Positions 19,468-28,474 of a DNA stretch of 64,000 nucleotides are shown here, in pieces (position 1 is the stretch's first letter; every line of letters starts with the position of its first letter). A program made the translations under genes and the position numbers. Under the pieces are notes generated by a model. That model had not been told where the DNA came from, did not search any database, and saw nothing but the letters and a program-made list of their open reading frames with translations. The stretch comes from Verrucomicrobiota bacterium (GTDB lineage Bacteria; Verrucomicrobiota; Verrucomicrobiia; Limisphaerales; UBA1096): the NCBI GenBank assembly GCA_030749225.1, contig JASMKO010000034.1, forward strand, positions 1 through 64,000, read 5' to 3'.

Positions 19468-20376
19468 ATGAGCCGCTCATCCATCGCGCTGATTTATAAC
19501 CCCGCCGCTCGCGGCGATAAGGCGCGGCGTTTTCGCGAATCGCTTGGCCAACTGCGGGACGAATGCTCGATGCTCGAGACGAGCATGCCCGGCAGCGCGA
19601 CCGATCTCGCTGCCCAGGCGGTTCGCGACGGCTACAAGACAGTCGTCGCTTCCGGCGGCGACGGCACGGTCAACGAGGTCGTCAACGGTCTGGCTCGGGA
19701 GCGCGATGGCCTTGGCCAGGCGCAACTCGGCATTTTGCCGCTCGGCACGATGAACGTGTTCGCGCGCGAGTTGGGCATCCCGCTCACGGCCAAGCGTGCC
19801 TGGGAGACGGTCCGGCTTGGCCAGACGCGGTCCGTCGACCTACCGATCGCCAGGTTGCAAACGGATGACGGTCAAGCGGAGCGAAGTTTTGTCCAGATGG
19901 CCGGTGCTGGGCTGGACGCCGACGCCGTAGGCGGCGTGAGCCTTGCGTTGAAGAAAAAAATCGGGCCATTGGCCTATTTGTTTTCCACGCTGGCGGCGCT
20001 CACGGCCAAGCCGCCGATGCTGACTGCCAAGTGGGACGGCGGCTCGTCGCGGGGCGAGTGGATGTGTGTCGGCAACGGCCGATTTTTCGGCGGGCCGGTC
20101 GTGCTGTTCCCGGATGCAAAACTAAACGACGGGCGGCTCGACCTGTGTGTGTTCCCGCGCATCAACTCCGGCTCGGTGTTGCGCGGCGTCGCGTCGATGG
20201 CGCTTGGGCAGATCGCCGACTGGCCAGGCGCGGAGCATCATCGGGTGAGCGAGCTGACTCTCGACGGCCCGGCCGGGACGCGCGTCCAGGCCGACGGTGA
20301 TTTCATAGGCACGCTGCCGATCACGATCACGCTCCGGCCGCGCGCTTTGCGGGTGCTTGTGCCGCGTGGCAAATGA
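19468..20376 (+). CDS. Diacylglycerol/lipid kinase family protein (YegS/DagK-like)
   Basis: This 302-residue protein has the diacylglycerol kinase catalytic-domain pattern: IALIYNPAARGDKAR at the start, the nucleotide loop SGGDGTVNEVVNG (about residues 60-75) and LPLGTMNVFARELGIP. The C-terminal beta domain is typical of YegS/DgkB, with VQADGDFIGTLP near the end. Such enzymes phosphorylate diacylglycerol or related lipids at the cytoplasmic membrane face. The exact substrate cannot be read from sequence. It lies 20 bp after pyrB on the same strand and may be cotranscribed. Confidence 0.87.
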   Translation: MSRSSIALIYNPAARGDKARRFRESLGQLRDECSMLETSMPGSATDLAAQAVRDGYKTVVASGGDGTVNEVVNGLARERDGLGQAQLGILPLGTMNVFARELGIPLTAKRAWETVRLGQTRSVDLPIARLQTDDGQAERSFVQMAGAGLDADAVGGVSLALKKKIGPLAYLFSTLAALTAKPPMLTAKWDGGSSRGEWMCVGNGRFFGGPVVLFPDAKLNDGRLDLCVFPRINSGSVLRGVASMALGQIADWPGAEHHRVSELTLDGPAGTRVQADGDFIGTLPITITLRPRALRVLVPRGK

Positions 20377-20417
20377 TTTCTTGCCGCTTGGCCAAGTGGA
20401 GGCAACGCTGACGCCGC

Positions 20418-21935
20418 ATGGGAATCACGGGAAAAGTTTACCTCGTGGGCGCTGGGCCGGGGGATGCCGGGCTGCTCACGCTGCGCGGTGCCGAGCTGCT
20501 TCGCCGCGCGGATGTGGTGGTGTACGACTCGCTGGTCAACCGCGAGTTGCTGGCGCTTGCGCCGGAGTCGGCCGAGGTGCTCTTCGGCGGCAAGCGACCC
20601 CGCGACAGGTCGATCCCGCAGGAGGAATTGAACCGCCTGTTGGCCGAGAAGGCCGAGGCCGGCAAGACGGTTGTGCGGCTCAAGGGCGGCGACCCGTACA
20701 TCTTCGGGCGAGGCGGCGAGGAGGCGGCCGGGCTGCGGCGCGACGGCGTGCCGTTTGAAGTCGTGCCGGGCATCTCGTCGATCATCGCCGCGCCGAGTTA
20801 TGCCGGCATCCCGCTGACTCATCGCGAGCATTGCTCGAGTTTCACGGTCATCACAGGCCACGAGGATCCCGGCAAGAGGGAAAGCGCGCTGGACTGGGAA
20901 CGCATCGCCCGTGAGCCCGGCACGAAAGTGCTGCTGATGGGCGTCGAGCGCATCGGCAAAATAGCCGCCGCCCTGGAGGCCCACGGCCTGCCTGCTGACA
21001 CGCCGGCGGCGATGGTCCGCTGGGGCACGATGGGTCGGCAGCAGACGATCACCGGCACGCTCGGCACACTCGCCGACGAGGTGGCCCGGGCCGGTTTCAA
21101 GGCGCCGGCGGTGACAGTCATCGGCGGGGTCTCGACACTGCGCGACATGCTGAACTGGTTTGAAACCCGGCCGCTATTTGGCCAGCGGGTGGTGGTCACA
21201 CGCAACCGCAGGGAGGCCGGCAAATTGTCCGGTCAGCTCAGGGAACTGGGCGCGGAACTGCTCGAGATCCCCACTATCAAGCTTGTGCCGCCAAGCAGCA
21301 ATGAGCCGCTCATCGAGGCCGTCACCGGCATCGGCGGCTACGACTGGATTATCTTCACCAGTGCCAACGGCGTGGAGCATTTCTTCGACTATTTTTTCAA
21401 GGCCTTCCGTGATGTGCGCGACCTAGGCAGCATCCGCTTCGCCGCAGTCGGCCCGGCCACTGCGAACAAGCTCCGGGAGTTGCACATCCACGTCGACCTC
21501 ATGCCGGAGGTGCACACTGCGGAGGCCGCGGCCAAGGCACTGATCGACTTCCAAAACGTGGAGAATATTTCAGTGTTGCTCCCCCGTGCCGAGGAGGCGA
21601 ACCCGGAACTGCCCCGGCTACTGGAAGATCAGGGGGCGATCGTCGACGACATTGCGTTTTATAAAACCGTGCCGGAGACGGCGGATCGCACCGGCGCAGC
21701 GGAGGAATTTGAGGAACACGGCGCGAACTGGATCACCTTTGCGAGCGGCTCGGCGGTGAGGCATTTTGATGCGCGCTTTGGCCTGGCCAAGCGCTGCGAG
21801 AATCATCCCGACCTCAAACTTGCCTCGATCGGCCCCGAGACCACGAAGACATTGAACGCGCTTGGCCTCCAGCCCGCCGTCGAGGCCAGGGAGCACACCA
21901 TTGACGGTCTGGCCAACGCGCTGCTTCAGAAGTGA
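20418..21935 (+). CDS. Fused uroporphyrinogen-III C-methyltransferase / uroporphyrinogen-III synthase
   Basis: This 505-residue fusion has two parts. Residues 1-245 are a CobA/SUMT methyltransferase (VYLVGAGPGDAGLLTLRG, VRLKGGDPYIFGRGGEE, PGISSIIAAPSYAGIPLTHR). Residues about 255-500 are a HemD uroporphyrinogen-III synthase (VVVTRNRREAGKLSGQL, DWIIFTSANGVEHFF, FAAVGPATANKL, ITFASGSAVRHF, SIGPETTKTLNALG). One chain can close the tetrapyrrole ring and methylate it twice to precorrin-2, feeding siroheme or cobamide synthesis. The fusion is known in several phyla. No hemC is in the window. A palindrome copy at 20388 lies just upstream. Confidence 0.93.
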   Translation: MGITGKVYLVGAGPGDAGLLTLRGAELLRRADVVVYDSLVNRELLALAPESAEVLFGGKRPRDRSIPQEELNRLLAEKAEAGKTVVRLKGGDPYIFGRGGEEAAGLRRDGVPFEVVPGISSIIAAPSYAGIPLTHREHCSSFTVITGHEDPGKRESALDWERIAREPGTKVLLMGVERIGKIAAALEAHGLPADTPAAMVRWGTMGRQQTITGTLGTLADEVARAGFKAPAVTVIGGVSTLRDMLNWFETRPLFGQRVVVTRNRREAGKLSGQLRELGAELLEIPTIKLVPPSSNEPLIEAVTGIGGYDWIIFTSANGVEHFFDYFFKAFRDVRDLGSIRFAAVGPATANKLRELHIHVDLMPEVHTAEAAAKALIDFQNVENISVLLPRAEEANPELPRLLEDQGAIVDDIAFYKTVPETADRTGAAEEFEEHGANWITFASGSAVRHFDARFGLAKRCENHPDLKLASIGPETTKTLNALGLQPAVEAREHTIDGLANALLQK

Positions 21936-21942
21936 GCAGGCG

Positions 21943-22356
21943 TCACCCGATCCGGTAGGAGATTTTTTTGACCATCTCGCGGCCCATGGCGTGCTGCAGG
22001 CGCTGCAGAATCTCGTGCCGCCGGTAACGCACGATCTCGTCGAGCCACACGCTTGAGTCCACAGAGACAAACAGCGTGCCACGGCGGAGATTCACCGGCT
22101 GCGCGTGGGCGGTGACGGTCGGGTCCACGGTCTGGTTCCATACCTTCACCACCTCCGACTCCGCTTGGCGTCGGTCGAGTTGCAGTGCGCCGAGGATGTT
22201 ATTCACCACGGCCGCAGCACTGATCGACTTGTTGCCGTGTGTTTTTTCCAGTTCCTTCACGTCGATGCCACGCCAATTGCGCAGAATCCGGTCGCGCGGG
22301 CCAGAGCGCTGCATCCGGCGGCTCTTGAATCGACGTTGGAAGGGGGAGAGGGCCAT
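21943..22356 (-). CDS. DUF721 (DciA-like) protein
   Basis: This 137-residue protein has the DUF721 pattern: VVNNILGALQLDRRQAESEVVKVWNQTVD followed by LRRGTLFVSVDSSVWLDEI and RRHEILQRLQHAMG (given here in pieces). DUF721 proteins include DciA, which loads the replicative helicase in bacteria lacking DnaC. That role fits a genome with dnaB but is inferred. The start is set at the ATG at 22356; the longer open frame to 22683 runs antisense into the next gene. The 3' end faces the CobA-HemD gene with a 7-bp gap. Confidence 0.78.
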   Translation of the reverse strand: MALSPFQRRFKSRRMQRSGPRDRILRNWRGIDVKELEKTHGNKSISAAAVVNNILGALQLDRRQAESEVVKVWNQTVDPTVTAHAQPVNLRRGTLFVSVDSSVWLDEIVRYRRHEILQRLQHAMGREMVKKISYRIG

Positions 22357-22468
22357 GCGGTTGAGGCGGCACCCATCAAACGGCTTGGTCGGGGCCGAGT
22401 CAATCCGGGAATAGTTCCGGCGATTCGCACTTGATCGCGCAGCACCGGGATGAGACGTTGTCGCCGCT

Positions 22469-22906
22469 ATGACACTCCGTATATTTGTTTCGGTAATGGT
22501 ATTCGGCGGCCTCCTCACTTCCGCGGTCGCTGCTGACAAACTCGAGAAACGCAAGTCGCCCAAGGGCGCCAAGGCGTACATCATTTCTCCCAGGGACGGC
22601 AGGACGGTGAAGAAAAAGTTCACGGTGCGGTTTGGCCTGAAGGGGATGGGCGTCGCCCCAGCCGCCATCGACAAGGAAAACACTGGCCACCATCACCTGT
22701 TGATCGACGTGGACAAACTGCCCAGCCTGGATCTGCCGCTTGCGGCCACCGACAACATCCGGCATTTCGGTGGCGGACAGACCGAGGTGACCCTAGAACT
22801 GCCTCCCGGCAAGCACACCCTCCAGTTGGTGCTCGGTGACTGGATTCACCTGGCCCACGATCCGCCGGTGATTTCCAAAAAGATCACCGTTATGGTGAAG
22901 GAATAA
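22469..22906 (+). CDS. Exported DUF4399 domain protein
   Basis: This 145-residue protein has a Sec signal (cleavage near TSAVAADK) and one DUF4399 domain: AYIISPRDGRTVKKKF, VRFGLKGMGVAPA, TGHHHLLIDVD, HFGGGQTEVTLELPPGKHTLQL and LGDWIHLAHDPPVIS. The family is a periplasmic or secreted beta-sandwich with a conserved His-His-His patch that could bind a metal; no activity is established. It faces away from the DUF721 gene across a 112-bp gap that may hold divergent promoters. The gene at 22998 follows on the same strand. Confidence 0.85.
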   Translation: MTLRIFVSVMVFGGLLTSAVAADKLEKRKSPKGAKAYIISPRDGRTVKKKFTVRFGLKGMGVAPAAIDKENTGHHHLLIDVDKLPSLDLPLAATDNIRHFGGGQTEVTLELPPGKHTLQLVLGDWIHLAHDPPVISKKITVMVKE

Positions 22907-22949
22907 AAAGCCGGACAGAAACTCGCGCAACGTCCCAGCCAAGTGCCGG

Positions 22950-22995
22950 GGCTTTTGTGCTCTTGACCCCGGCGTTCCGTCCCCGCACAAAAGCC
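22950..22995 (+). promoter_or_regulatory. 11-bp perfect inverted repeat ending two bases before a start codon
   Basis: GGCTTTTGTGC (22950-22960) is the exact reverse complement of GCACAAAAGCC (22985-22995), with a 24-base spacer. The right arm ends two bases before the ATG of the DUF6807 gene at 22998, so as RNA it would enclose the ribosome-binding region. As DNA it could be an operator. A second, imperfect pairing (AAAAGCCGG near 22908 with CCGGGGCTTTT near 22946) could act as a terminator for the gene ending at 22906, competing with the first. Confidence 0.5.
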
Positions 22996-22997
22996 GC

Positions 22998-24197
22998 ATG
23001 ACTTTCCGTTTTGTATGGACGCTTGGCTTGGGTATTTCGATTGGCCACGCATCTGCGGCCGACTACTCGCTCCGGGTCGATGCCGGGGAACACGAACGCC
23101 GCAATACGCCGGTTACCTTTCCGCTGCCGGCGCTTGGCCAAGCGCAGTGGCAACTCACAGGCCCGAACGGCCAAGCGGTGGCCATTCAGCCGGATGACCG
23201 TGGCATGGCCACGTTTATCGTCGGCCGCCTCGCCGCCTTCCAGACGGCCGTTTACAAACTCGCCCCCGCGGCCAAGCCGGCTCACGCTGACGCCGTCCGC
23301 TTGGCCAAGCGGCACGGCAAGCTGCAGATCACCATCGGCGACCGGACGGTGTTGCATTACCAGGCGGAAAAAAGCGAGTTGCCGCGCGCCGATCTCGAGC
23401 CGATCTATCGCCGGGGCGGCTACATCCACCCGGTTATCACGCCGGGTGGCACAGTCATCACCGACGACTACCCGCACAATCACAAGCATCACCACGGCAT
23501 CTGGTTTCCGTGGACGAACACGGAGTTCGAGGGCCGAAAGCCGGACTTTTGGAACATGGGCAAAGGCACCGGCACGGTCGAGTTCACCGGCCTGACCGGC
23601 CAATGGAGTGGCCCCGTGCACGCCGGGTTCTCAAGCAGGCACCAGTTCGTCGATCTCATCGCCAAGCCGCGGAAGGTCGCACTCACTGAGACATGGCGGG
23701 TGCAGGTGTACGCCACTTCACCAGAGTATAATCTCTTTGAGCTGGAGTCGGTGCAGCGCTGTGCCAGCGATAGTGCACTTAGGTTTCCACAATACCGTTA
23801 CGGAGGATTGGGCTTCCGCGGCCATGGCGAATGGGACGGCCGCGAAAATTGCTTTTACCTCACTGCCAACGGCGAGAGCGACCGCGTCAAGGGCCACGCG
23901 ACTCGCGCCCGCTGGTGCCATGTCGGTGGACGAACCGGCGGTAAATGGGGTGGGATAGGCGTGTTGTGCCACCCGTCGAATTTCCGGTTTCCACAGCCGA
24001 TGCGGATTCACCCCACCGAGCCGTTCTTCAACTTTGCGCCGTCCCAAGCCGGCGACTGGGAAATCAAGCCGGGCGGTGAGTACGTTTCGCGCTACCGATT
24101 TGTTGTGACCGACGGCAAGCCGGACGCCGAACTCATCGAGCGCCTGTGGGGGGACTATGCCCGCCCACCCCGGGTCGAGGTGTACGCTACCGAGTAA
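22998..24197 (+). CDS. Secreted DUF6807 (PmoA-family) protein
   Basis: This 399-residue protein has a Sec signal (cleavage near GHASAADY) and the DUF6807 layout: an N-terminal beta region and a central His-rich segment (YIHPVITPGG, then DDYPHNHKHHHGIWFPWT). Later blocks are GFRGHGEWDGRENC and GKWGGIGVLCHPSNFRFPQP. The family is frequent in Planctomycetes and Verrucomicrobia, and its reaction is unknown despite the PmoA label. The His cluster suggests metal binding, which is inference. Two perfect 16-bp palindromes lie inside (23130-23145 and 23297-23312), read as ALGQAQ and RLAKRH. No Shine-Dalgarno sequence is visible; the start sits beside an inverted repeat. Confidence 0.85.
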   Translation: MTFRFVWTLGLGISIGHASAADYSLRVDAGEHERRNTPVTFPLPALGQAQWQLTGPNGQAVAIQPDDRGMATFIVGRLAAFQTAVYKLAPAAKPAHADAVRLAKRHGKLQITIGDRTVLHYQAEKSELPRADLEPIYRRGGYIHPVITPGGTVITDDYPHNHKHHHGIWFPWTNTEFEGRKPDFWNMGKGTGTVEFTGLTGQWSGPVHAGFSSRHQFVDLIAKPRKVALTETWRVQVYATSPEYNLFELESVQRCASDSALRFPQYRYGGLGFRGHGEWDGRENCFYLTANGESDRVKGHATRARWCHVGGRTGGKWGGIGVLCHPSNFRFPQPMRIHPTEPFFNFAPSQAGDWEIKPGGEYVSRYRFVVTDGKPDAELIERLWGDYARPPRVEVYATE

Positions 24198-24246
24198 CCC
24201 CCCCGCTTGGCCAAGCGCGTTGGCGTATCGCGTAAGCGCTCACGGC

Positions 24247-25221
24247 TCACTTTAAAAACGTCACTGCGCCGAAAGCGGCGGCGATGAGCAGCAGGACGAG
24301 CACCGCTCGCGGCTTGGCCAAGCCGGCGCGGACGAGCCGGTGGGAGAAGTGGTTGTTGTCGCCGACCCACACTGGCTGGCCAAGCCAGCGGCGGATGAGT
24401 ATCACCGAGACTAGGTCGGCCAGCGGCACGGCGAGCACCAACAGCGGGGCGGCTACCAGCCACTTGTGCGGGCTGGCAGCAGAGTAAAAGTCAGGGAGAA
24501 TCGCCAGCACGGCCAGTAGAAAGCCGACGACATGGCTGCCGCCGTCGCCGAGAAACACGCCACCGCGCGGGAAGTTGTACGGCAGAAAACCGGCCAGCGC
24601 GCCAGTGAACAACAAGGCCAGCGACGCAACGAGGTACTGCCCCTCCAACCCGGCATGCCACGCGAAACACCAGCCGCCGATGAGCCCCAGTCCGGCGCAC
24701 AGCCCGTTCATGTTGTCCTGGAAGTTGACTGCGTTGGTGACAGTCAAAATCCACAGCACCGTGACCGCGTAGCTGAACGCTGCGCTTTCGACGAACATCG
24801 TCAGCCGGATGCCGCTGGCAGCCACTGCCAGCGCAATGAACAATTGGGCGAGGAATTTCCACTTGGCCGACAGGTCGCGCCGGTCGTCGAGGATGCCCAG
24901 CGCCAGCATGGCCACCGCGCCGCCAAGGATGGCGGCGAGCTGCCATCCGCGCTTGGTCAAGCCGTGCGCCATGACATGGGCGAACGATTCCGGCAACGGC
25001 CCCACCCAGGCCCACGCGGCGGCACCGGTGATCGGCACTGCCAGACCGGTTACCACGGCCAGTCCGCCGGCGAGTGGGACGGGATGGGTATGAATTTTCC
25101 GGTGGCCTGGCTCGTCCAGCAGGCCGACATGCTCACACCATCGTTTCCACAACGGCATGGAGGTTGCAGAAATCACCGCGCCGCCGATGAGCGCCAACAG
25201 GTAGAGTCCGAGCGGAAACAT
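24247..25221 (-). CDS. MraY/WecA-family undecaprenyl-phosphate sugar-1-phosphate transferase
   Basis: This 324-residue polytopic membrane protein has about ten hydrophobic segments and the WecA/TagO/MraY signatures. These are the start motif (DEPGHRKIHTHPVPLAGGLAVV in pieces), the aspartate pair in LGILDDRRDLSAKWKF, NAVNFQDNMNGLCAG and FLGDGGSHVVGF, and a late HFSHRL. Such enzymes load a sugar-1-phosphate, typically GlcNAc-1-P, onto undecaprenyl phosphate to start surface polysaccharide synthesis. The His of HFSHRL favours WecA over MraY. It is convergent with the DUF6807 gene, with a palindrome copy between them (24207), and carries another at 24310-24325. Confidence 0.88.
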   Translation of the reverse strand: MFPLGLYLLALIGGAVISATSMPLWKRWCEHVGLLDEPGHRKIHTHPVPLAGGLAVVTGLAVPITGAAAWAWVGPLPESFAHVMAHGLTKRGWQLAAILGGAVAMLALGILDDRRDLSAKWKFLAQLFIALAVAASGIRLTMFVESAAFSYAVTVLWILTVTNAVNFQDNMNGLCAGLGLIGGWCFAWHAGLEGQYLVASLALLFTGALAGFLPYNFPRGGVFLGDGGSHVVGFLLAVLAILPDFYSAASPHKWLVAAPLLVLAVPLADLVSVILIRRWLGQPVWVGDNNHFSHRLVRAGLAKPRAVLVLLLIAAAFGAVTFLK

Positions 25222-25329
25222 GAACTACCCGGTTGGTTACGGAAAAGCGGCTTGGTCGTCGAGTCCCGATGGGATTTTTTGAGGAACGGCTCGACAGCCC
25301 TGCGTGGGTGTGCACCATCCGCGCCACGC

Positions 25330-26913
25330 ATGCACAGAATCAAGCGAAGTCAGTCGTTGTGCGTTATTGGACTCATGGCATCCGGCTTCTTACTGCCGGC
25401 ACCGGCTGCCGATGACGCGAAGTTGATAGCCGAAGGCAAAGCACTCTTTCAGACAAAAATCTGTTTCACTTGCCATCAGGTGGATGAAAGCGTGCCCGCG
25501 CCAGCCGGGATCGCCATGAAGGCGCCCAAGTTCTTGGGTGGTTTCTGGGGCAAACAAAGGGCTGTCACTCTGGGTTACGGTGGCAAGGAGGCCATGGCGA
25601 CGTTCGACGAGGCGTATTTTGCCGAGTCGATCCGCAAGCCGATGGACAAGGTGGCCAAGGAGGCCGCCGCGCCGATGCCGCCGCCGCCGGCCGTCAGCGA
25701 CGATGAGATGAAGGCGCTCATCGCCTACGTGCGCTCGCTCAGCGAGGGTGGTGGAGCAGAGGATCCCTCCGGGCTGATCGCCAAGGGCAAAATCAACGAT
25801 TTCACCTTTGCTGCCTACAAGGGGAATTGGGATCGTCTCCCGGACTTTTCTCAGCTGAAACCGTTCAAGACTGGCAAGGCCGAGAGCGGTACGGCCGATC
25901 CTGGCCTTGCCGGGGTGAGCGAAAACTTCGGTGTGGTGTTTGAAGGCGACATCGACATTGCCCGGAAGGGCGACTACTCGTTCAACCTTGGCTCTGATGA
26001 TGGCTCGCGACTTTACGTCAACGACAAACTGGTCGTGGACAACGACGGCGTCCACAGCATGCGGGCCAAGAAAGGCAGCATCGCCCTCGAGCCGGGAGCT
26101 GCCACGCTGAGGTTGGAGTACTTCGAGAGAGGCGGCGAAGAGCGGCTCGCGCTCGACATGTCTGGTCCCGGCATCCAGCGCCTGCAATTGGCCAAGCAGA
26201 CCATTCAGCCTCCGCGTCGCAGGCCGGCCTTCCCGACCGGTAACCCGATCACCGTCACTGACGAGGCGCGCATCTATCGTAACTTCATCGAGGGCGCCAG
26301 CCCGCGCGGCATCGGCGTCGGTTATCCTGAGAAGGTGAACCTCTGCTTTGACGCCAACACGATGCAGATCGCGATGCTGTGGCACGGCGCATTCATGGAC
26401 GCGGCGCGGCACTGGAACGGCCGCGGCCAAGGTTTCCAGCGGCCGTCCGGGCATTACCTGATCCAGCTCACCCGCGACCAGCCGTTTTCGCAACTCGACA
26501 GCGCGGACGCTGCTTGGCCGAGGGCCGAGGGCCGCGACACCCGTGCGAAGGGCCTGACATTCCGCGGCTACTCCCTGCTGCCCGAACATCGCCGCCCCAT
26601 TTTCGATTACCAAGTCGGGGATACTCTGCGGATTGCCGACTACGCCGAGCCGGTCGCCGGAGCGTTGCCATCGATCACCCGCCGGCTCCAAATCCGGGGG
26701 AATGGCAAGGTATGGTACCTCGCCGCTGCCGCCGACTCAATCACCGAGGAGGAAGGAGGCTACAACATCGACGGCTCGATGCTACGCGTCAGCTTTCCGA
26801 AACTTGATGTCAAGCCGTTGATCCGGGAGAGCGGCAGCCGCAAGGAACTACTGATCAAGCTCAACGTCGAAGGCCAAGCGACTCTCAATCAGCGTTACGA
26901 ATGGAACCTGTAA
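25330..26913 (+). CDS. Secreted cytochrome c / PA14 domain protein
   Basis: This 527-residue protein has a Sec signal, then a mono-heme cytochrome c domain (heme motif CFTCHQ near residue 45; a possible axial Met in AAAPMPPPP). A PA14 domain follows (about 150-280: NLGSDDGSRLYVNDKLVVDNDG, GAATLRLEYFERGGEERL, shown in parts), then a C-terminal domain with AMLWHGAFMDAARHW. This layout occurs beside sugar-dehydrogenase-like propellers in related phyla. I set the start at the ATG at 25330; the longer frame from 24532 is antisense to the WecA-like gene. The next gene, 21 bp downstream, is probably in the same operon and could pass electrons to this cytochrome. Confidence 0.85.
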   Translation: MHRIKRSQSLCVIGLMASGFLLPAPAADDAKLIAEGKALFQTKICFTCHQVDESVPAPAGIAMKAPKFLGGFWGKQRAVTLGYGGKEAMATFDEAYFAESIRKPMDKVAKEAAAPMPPPPAVSDDEMKALIAYVRSLSEGGGAEDPSGLIAKGKINDFTFAAYKGNWDRLPDFSQLKPFKTGKAESGTADPGLAGVSENFGVVFEGDIDIARKGDYSFNLGSDDGSRLYVNDKLVVDNDGVHSMRAKKGSIALEPGAATLRLEYFERGGEERLALDMSGPGIQRLQLAKQTIQPPRRRPAFPTGNPITVTDEARIYRNFIEGASPRGIGVGYPEKVNLCFDANTMQIAMLWHGAFMDAARHWNGRGQGFQRPSGHYLIQLTRDQPFSQLDSADAAWPRAEGRDTRAKGLTFRGYSLLPEHRRPIFDYQVGDTLRIADYAEPVAGALPSITRRLQIRGNGKVWYLAAAADSITEEEGGYNIDGSMLRVSFPKLDVKPLIRESGSRKELLIKLNVEGQATLNQRYEWNL

Positions 26914-26934
26914 GCCCCAAAAGGAGATTTCAAG

Positions 26935-28419
26935 ATGATGAACCAAGTGACCTATTATGCATTACTGGCCGGTCTTGCGCTTGGCCAAGCTGCCGCCTTG
27001 AGCGCGGCTGATCCGGCCGAGTCCGACTATTACGAGATCAACGCCATCCCAATGCCGGACGGCGTTGTGGTTGAGGCCAGCGGCATAGAGATGATGCCGA
27101 ACGGCAAGCTGGCTGTCTGCGGTCGCCGCGGCAATGTTTACGTCCTGTCCGACCCGTTCGGTCCGCCGGACAGCATTCGGTGGACTCTCTACGCCGAGGG
27201 ATTGCACGAGCCTCTGAATCTCGCTTTCACCGATGGTTGGCTCTACTGCACTCAGCGTGGCGAATTAACCCGCATGAAGGATCTCGACGGGGACGACCGC
27301 GCCGATGTCTTTGAGACGGTCAACGACGGCTGGGGCATCACAGGCGACTACCACGAATACGCCTTCGGCACTCGGCCTGACCCCAATGGTGACATGTGGA
27401 TTGTACTTTGCCTCACCGGCTCGTTTTCGAGCCAGATCGACTATCGCGGCTGGTGCGTGCGTGTTAGCAAGGAGGGCGAACTGATCCCGACGTCCAGCGG
27501 CATCCGCTCTCCAGGTGGCATCGGACTAAACCATTTGGGCGAAGCTTTCTATGCCGACAACCAGGGTCCATGGAATGGCTCCAGCTCGCTTAAGCCGCTT
27601 TCGCACGGCTCGTTTCAGGGTCACCCCGGGGGCTTCCGCTGGTACGACACTGTGGCGGCGAAGGCTTCGATGGGCAAGCGTCCCACCGAGCCCAAGACCA
27701 ACAGTCGCTGGGTGGCAGAGCGGGCGAAAATTCCCGAGTTGGTGCCGTCGGCCATTGTGTTCCCGCACGGCATTTTGGGCAATTCGACCAGCGGCTTTGC
27801 CTACGACAGCAACGGCAAATTTGGCCCATTCAAGAATCAACTACTCGTCTGCGACCAGACCTTCTCCGTGGTCAATCGCGCCTTTCTCGAAAAGGTGAAC
27901 GGTGTTTACCAAGGCGCCGCGTTCTCATTTCTAAAGGGCTTCGGTTCTGGGAACATCAGTGCGTATATGCATCCCAATGGCACTCTGTTTGTTGGAGGGA
28001 CCGACCGCGGTTGGGGTGCCCGGGGCGGGAAGCGGTTCGCGCTCGATCGTGTCACATGGAAAGGCGGTGTGCCGTTCGAGATCCACGAGATGCGCGCCAA
28101 GCCGTATGGCTTCGAGCTCACCTTCACGCACGAGGTGGACGCTGTGAGTGCCGGTAACATGGCCTCCTACAGCATGAGTGCCTACACCTACATTTACCGC
28201 GCCGACTACGGTAGCCCGGTTGTCGACAAAACGGTTCCAAAAATCACTGGTGTCGAGGTCACCGCACCCAAAACCGTGCGTGTGACCGTGGACGGCCTCA
28301 TTCACGGGCAAGTTCACGAGTTGAACGCCAAGGGCGTACGCTCGGCAAAGGGCTTGCCCATTTTGCACCCGGTTGGCTACTACACGCTGAACGAAATCCC
28401 ACCCGGTGAACTCAACTAG
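26935..28419 (+). CDS. Secreted sugar-dehydrogenase-like beta-propeller protein
   Basis: This 494-residue exported protein (signal to about residue 25) resembles the quinoprotein glucose/sorbosone dehydrogenase fold: ASGIEMMPNGKLAVCGRRGNVYVL, LNLAFTDGWLYCTQRGELTRM, DLDGDDRADVFETV and SGIRSPGGIGLNHLGEAFYADNQG (parts). PQQ ligands cannot be assigned with confidence, so enzyme activity is not certain. AAGGAG lies 9-12 bases before a double ATG (26935 and 26938). It follows the cytochrome c/PA14 gene, and the two likely form an electron-transfer pair. ALGQA in the signal peptide is encoded by a palindrome copy at 26981. Confidence 0.82.
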   Translation: MMNQVTYYALLAGLALGQAAALSAADPAESDYYEINAIPMPDGVVVEASGIEMMPNGKLAVCGRRGNVYVLSDPFGPPDSIRWTLYAEGLHEPLNLAFTDGWLYCTQRGELTRMKDLDGDDRADVFETVNDGWGITGDYHEYAFGTRPDPNGDMWIVLCLTGSFSSQIDYRGWCVRVSKEGELIPTSSGIRSPGGIGLNHLGEAFYADNQGPWNGSSSLKPLSHGSFQGHPGGFRWYDTVAAKASMGKRPTEPKTNSRWVAERAKIPELVPSAIVFPHGILGNSTSGFAYDSNGKFGPFKNQLLVCDQTFSVVNRAFLEKVNGVYQGAAFSFLKGFGSGNISAYMHPNGTLFVGGTDRGWGARGGKRFALDRVTWKGGVPFEIHEMRAKPYGFELTFTHEVDAVSAGNMASYSMSAYTYIYRADYGSPVVDKTVPKITGVEVTAPKTVRVTVDGLIHGQVHELNAKGVRSAKGLPILHPVGYYTLNEIPPGELN

Positions 28420-28474
28420 TCTTTGGTCAAGCAGGCGGAAGACATTCTACGCCAGTCGTGTGACAGGCAGGCCT

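Noticed and set aside
24532-25329. Long N-terminal extension of the cytochrome c/PA14 protein
   Set aside because: It is antisense to the well-supported WecA-like gene and has no recognisable domain; the signal peptide starts at 25330.
25390-26691. 433-codon open frame on the minus strand
   Set aside because: It is antisense to the cytochrome c/PA14 gene and lacks family motifs.
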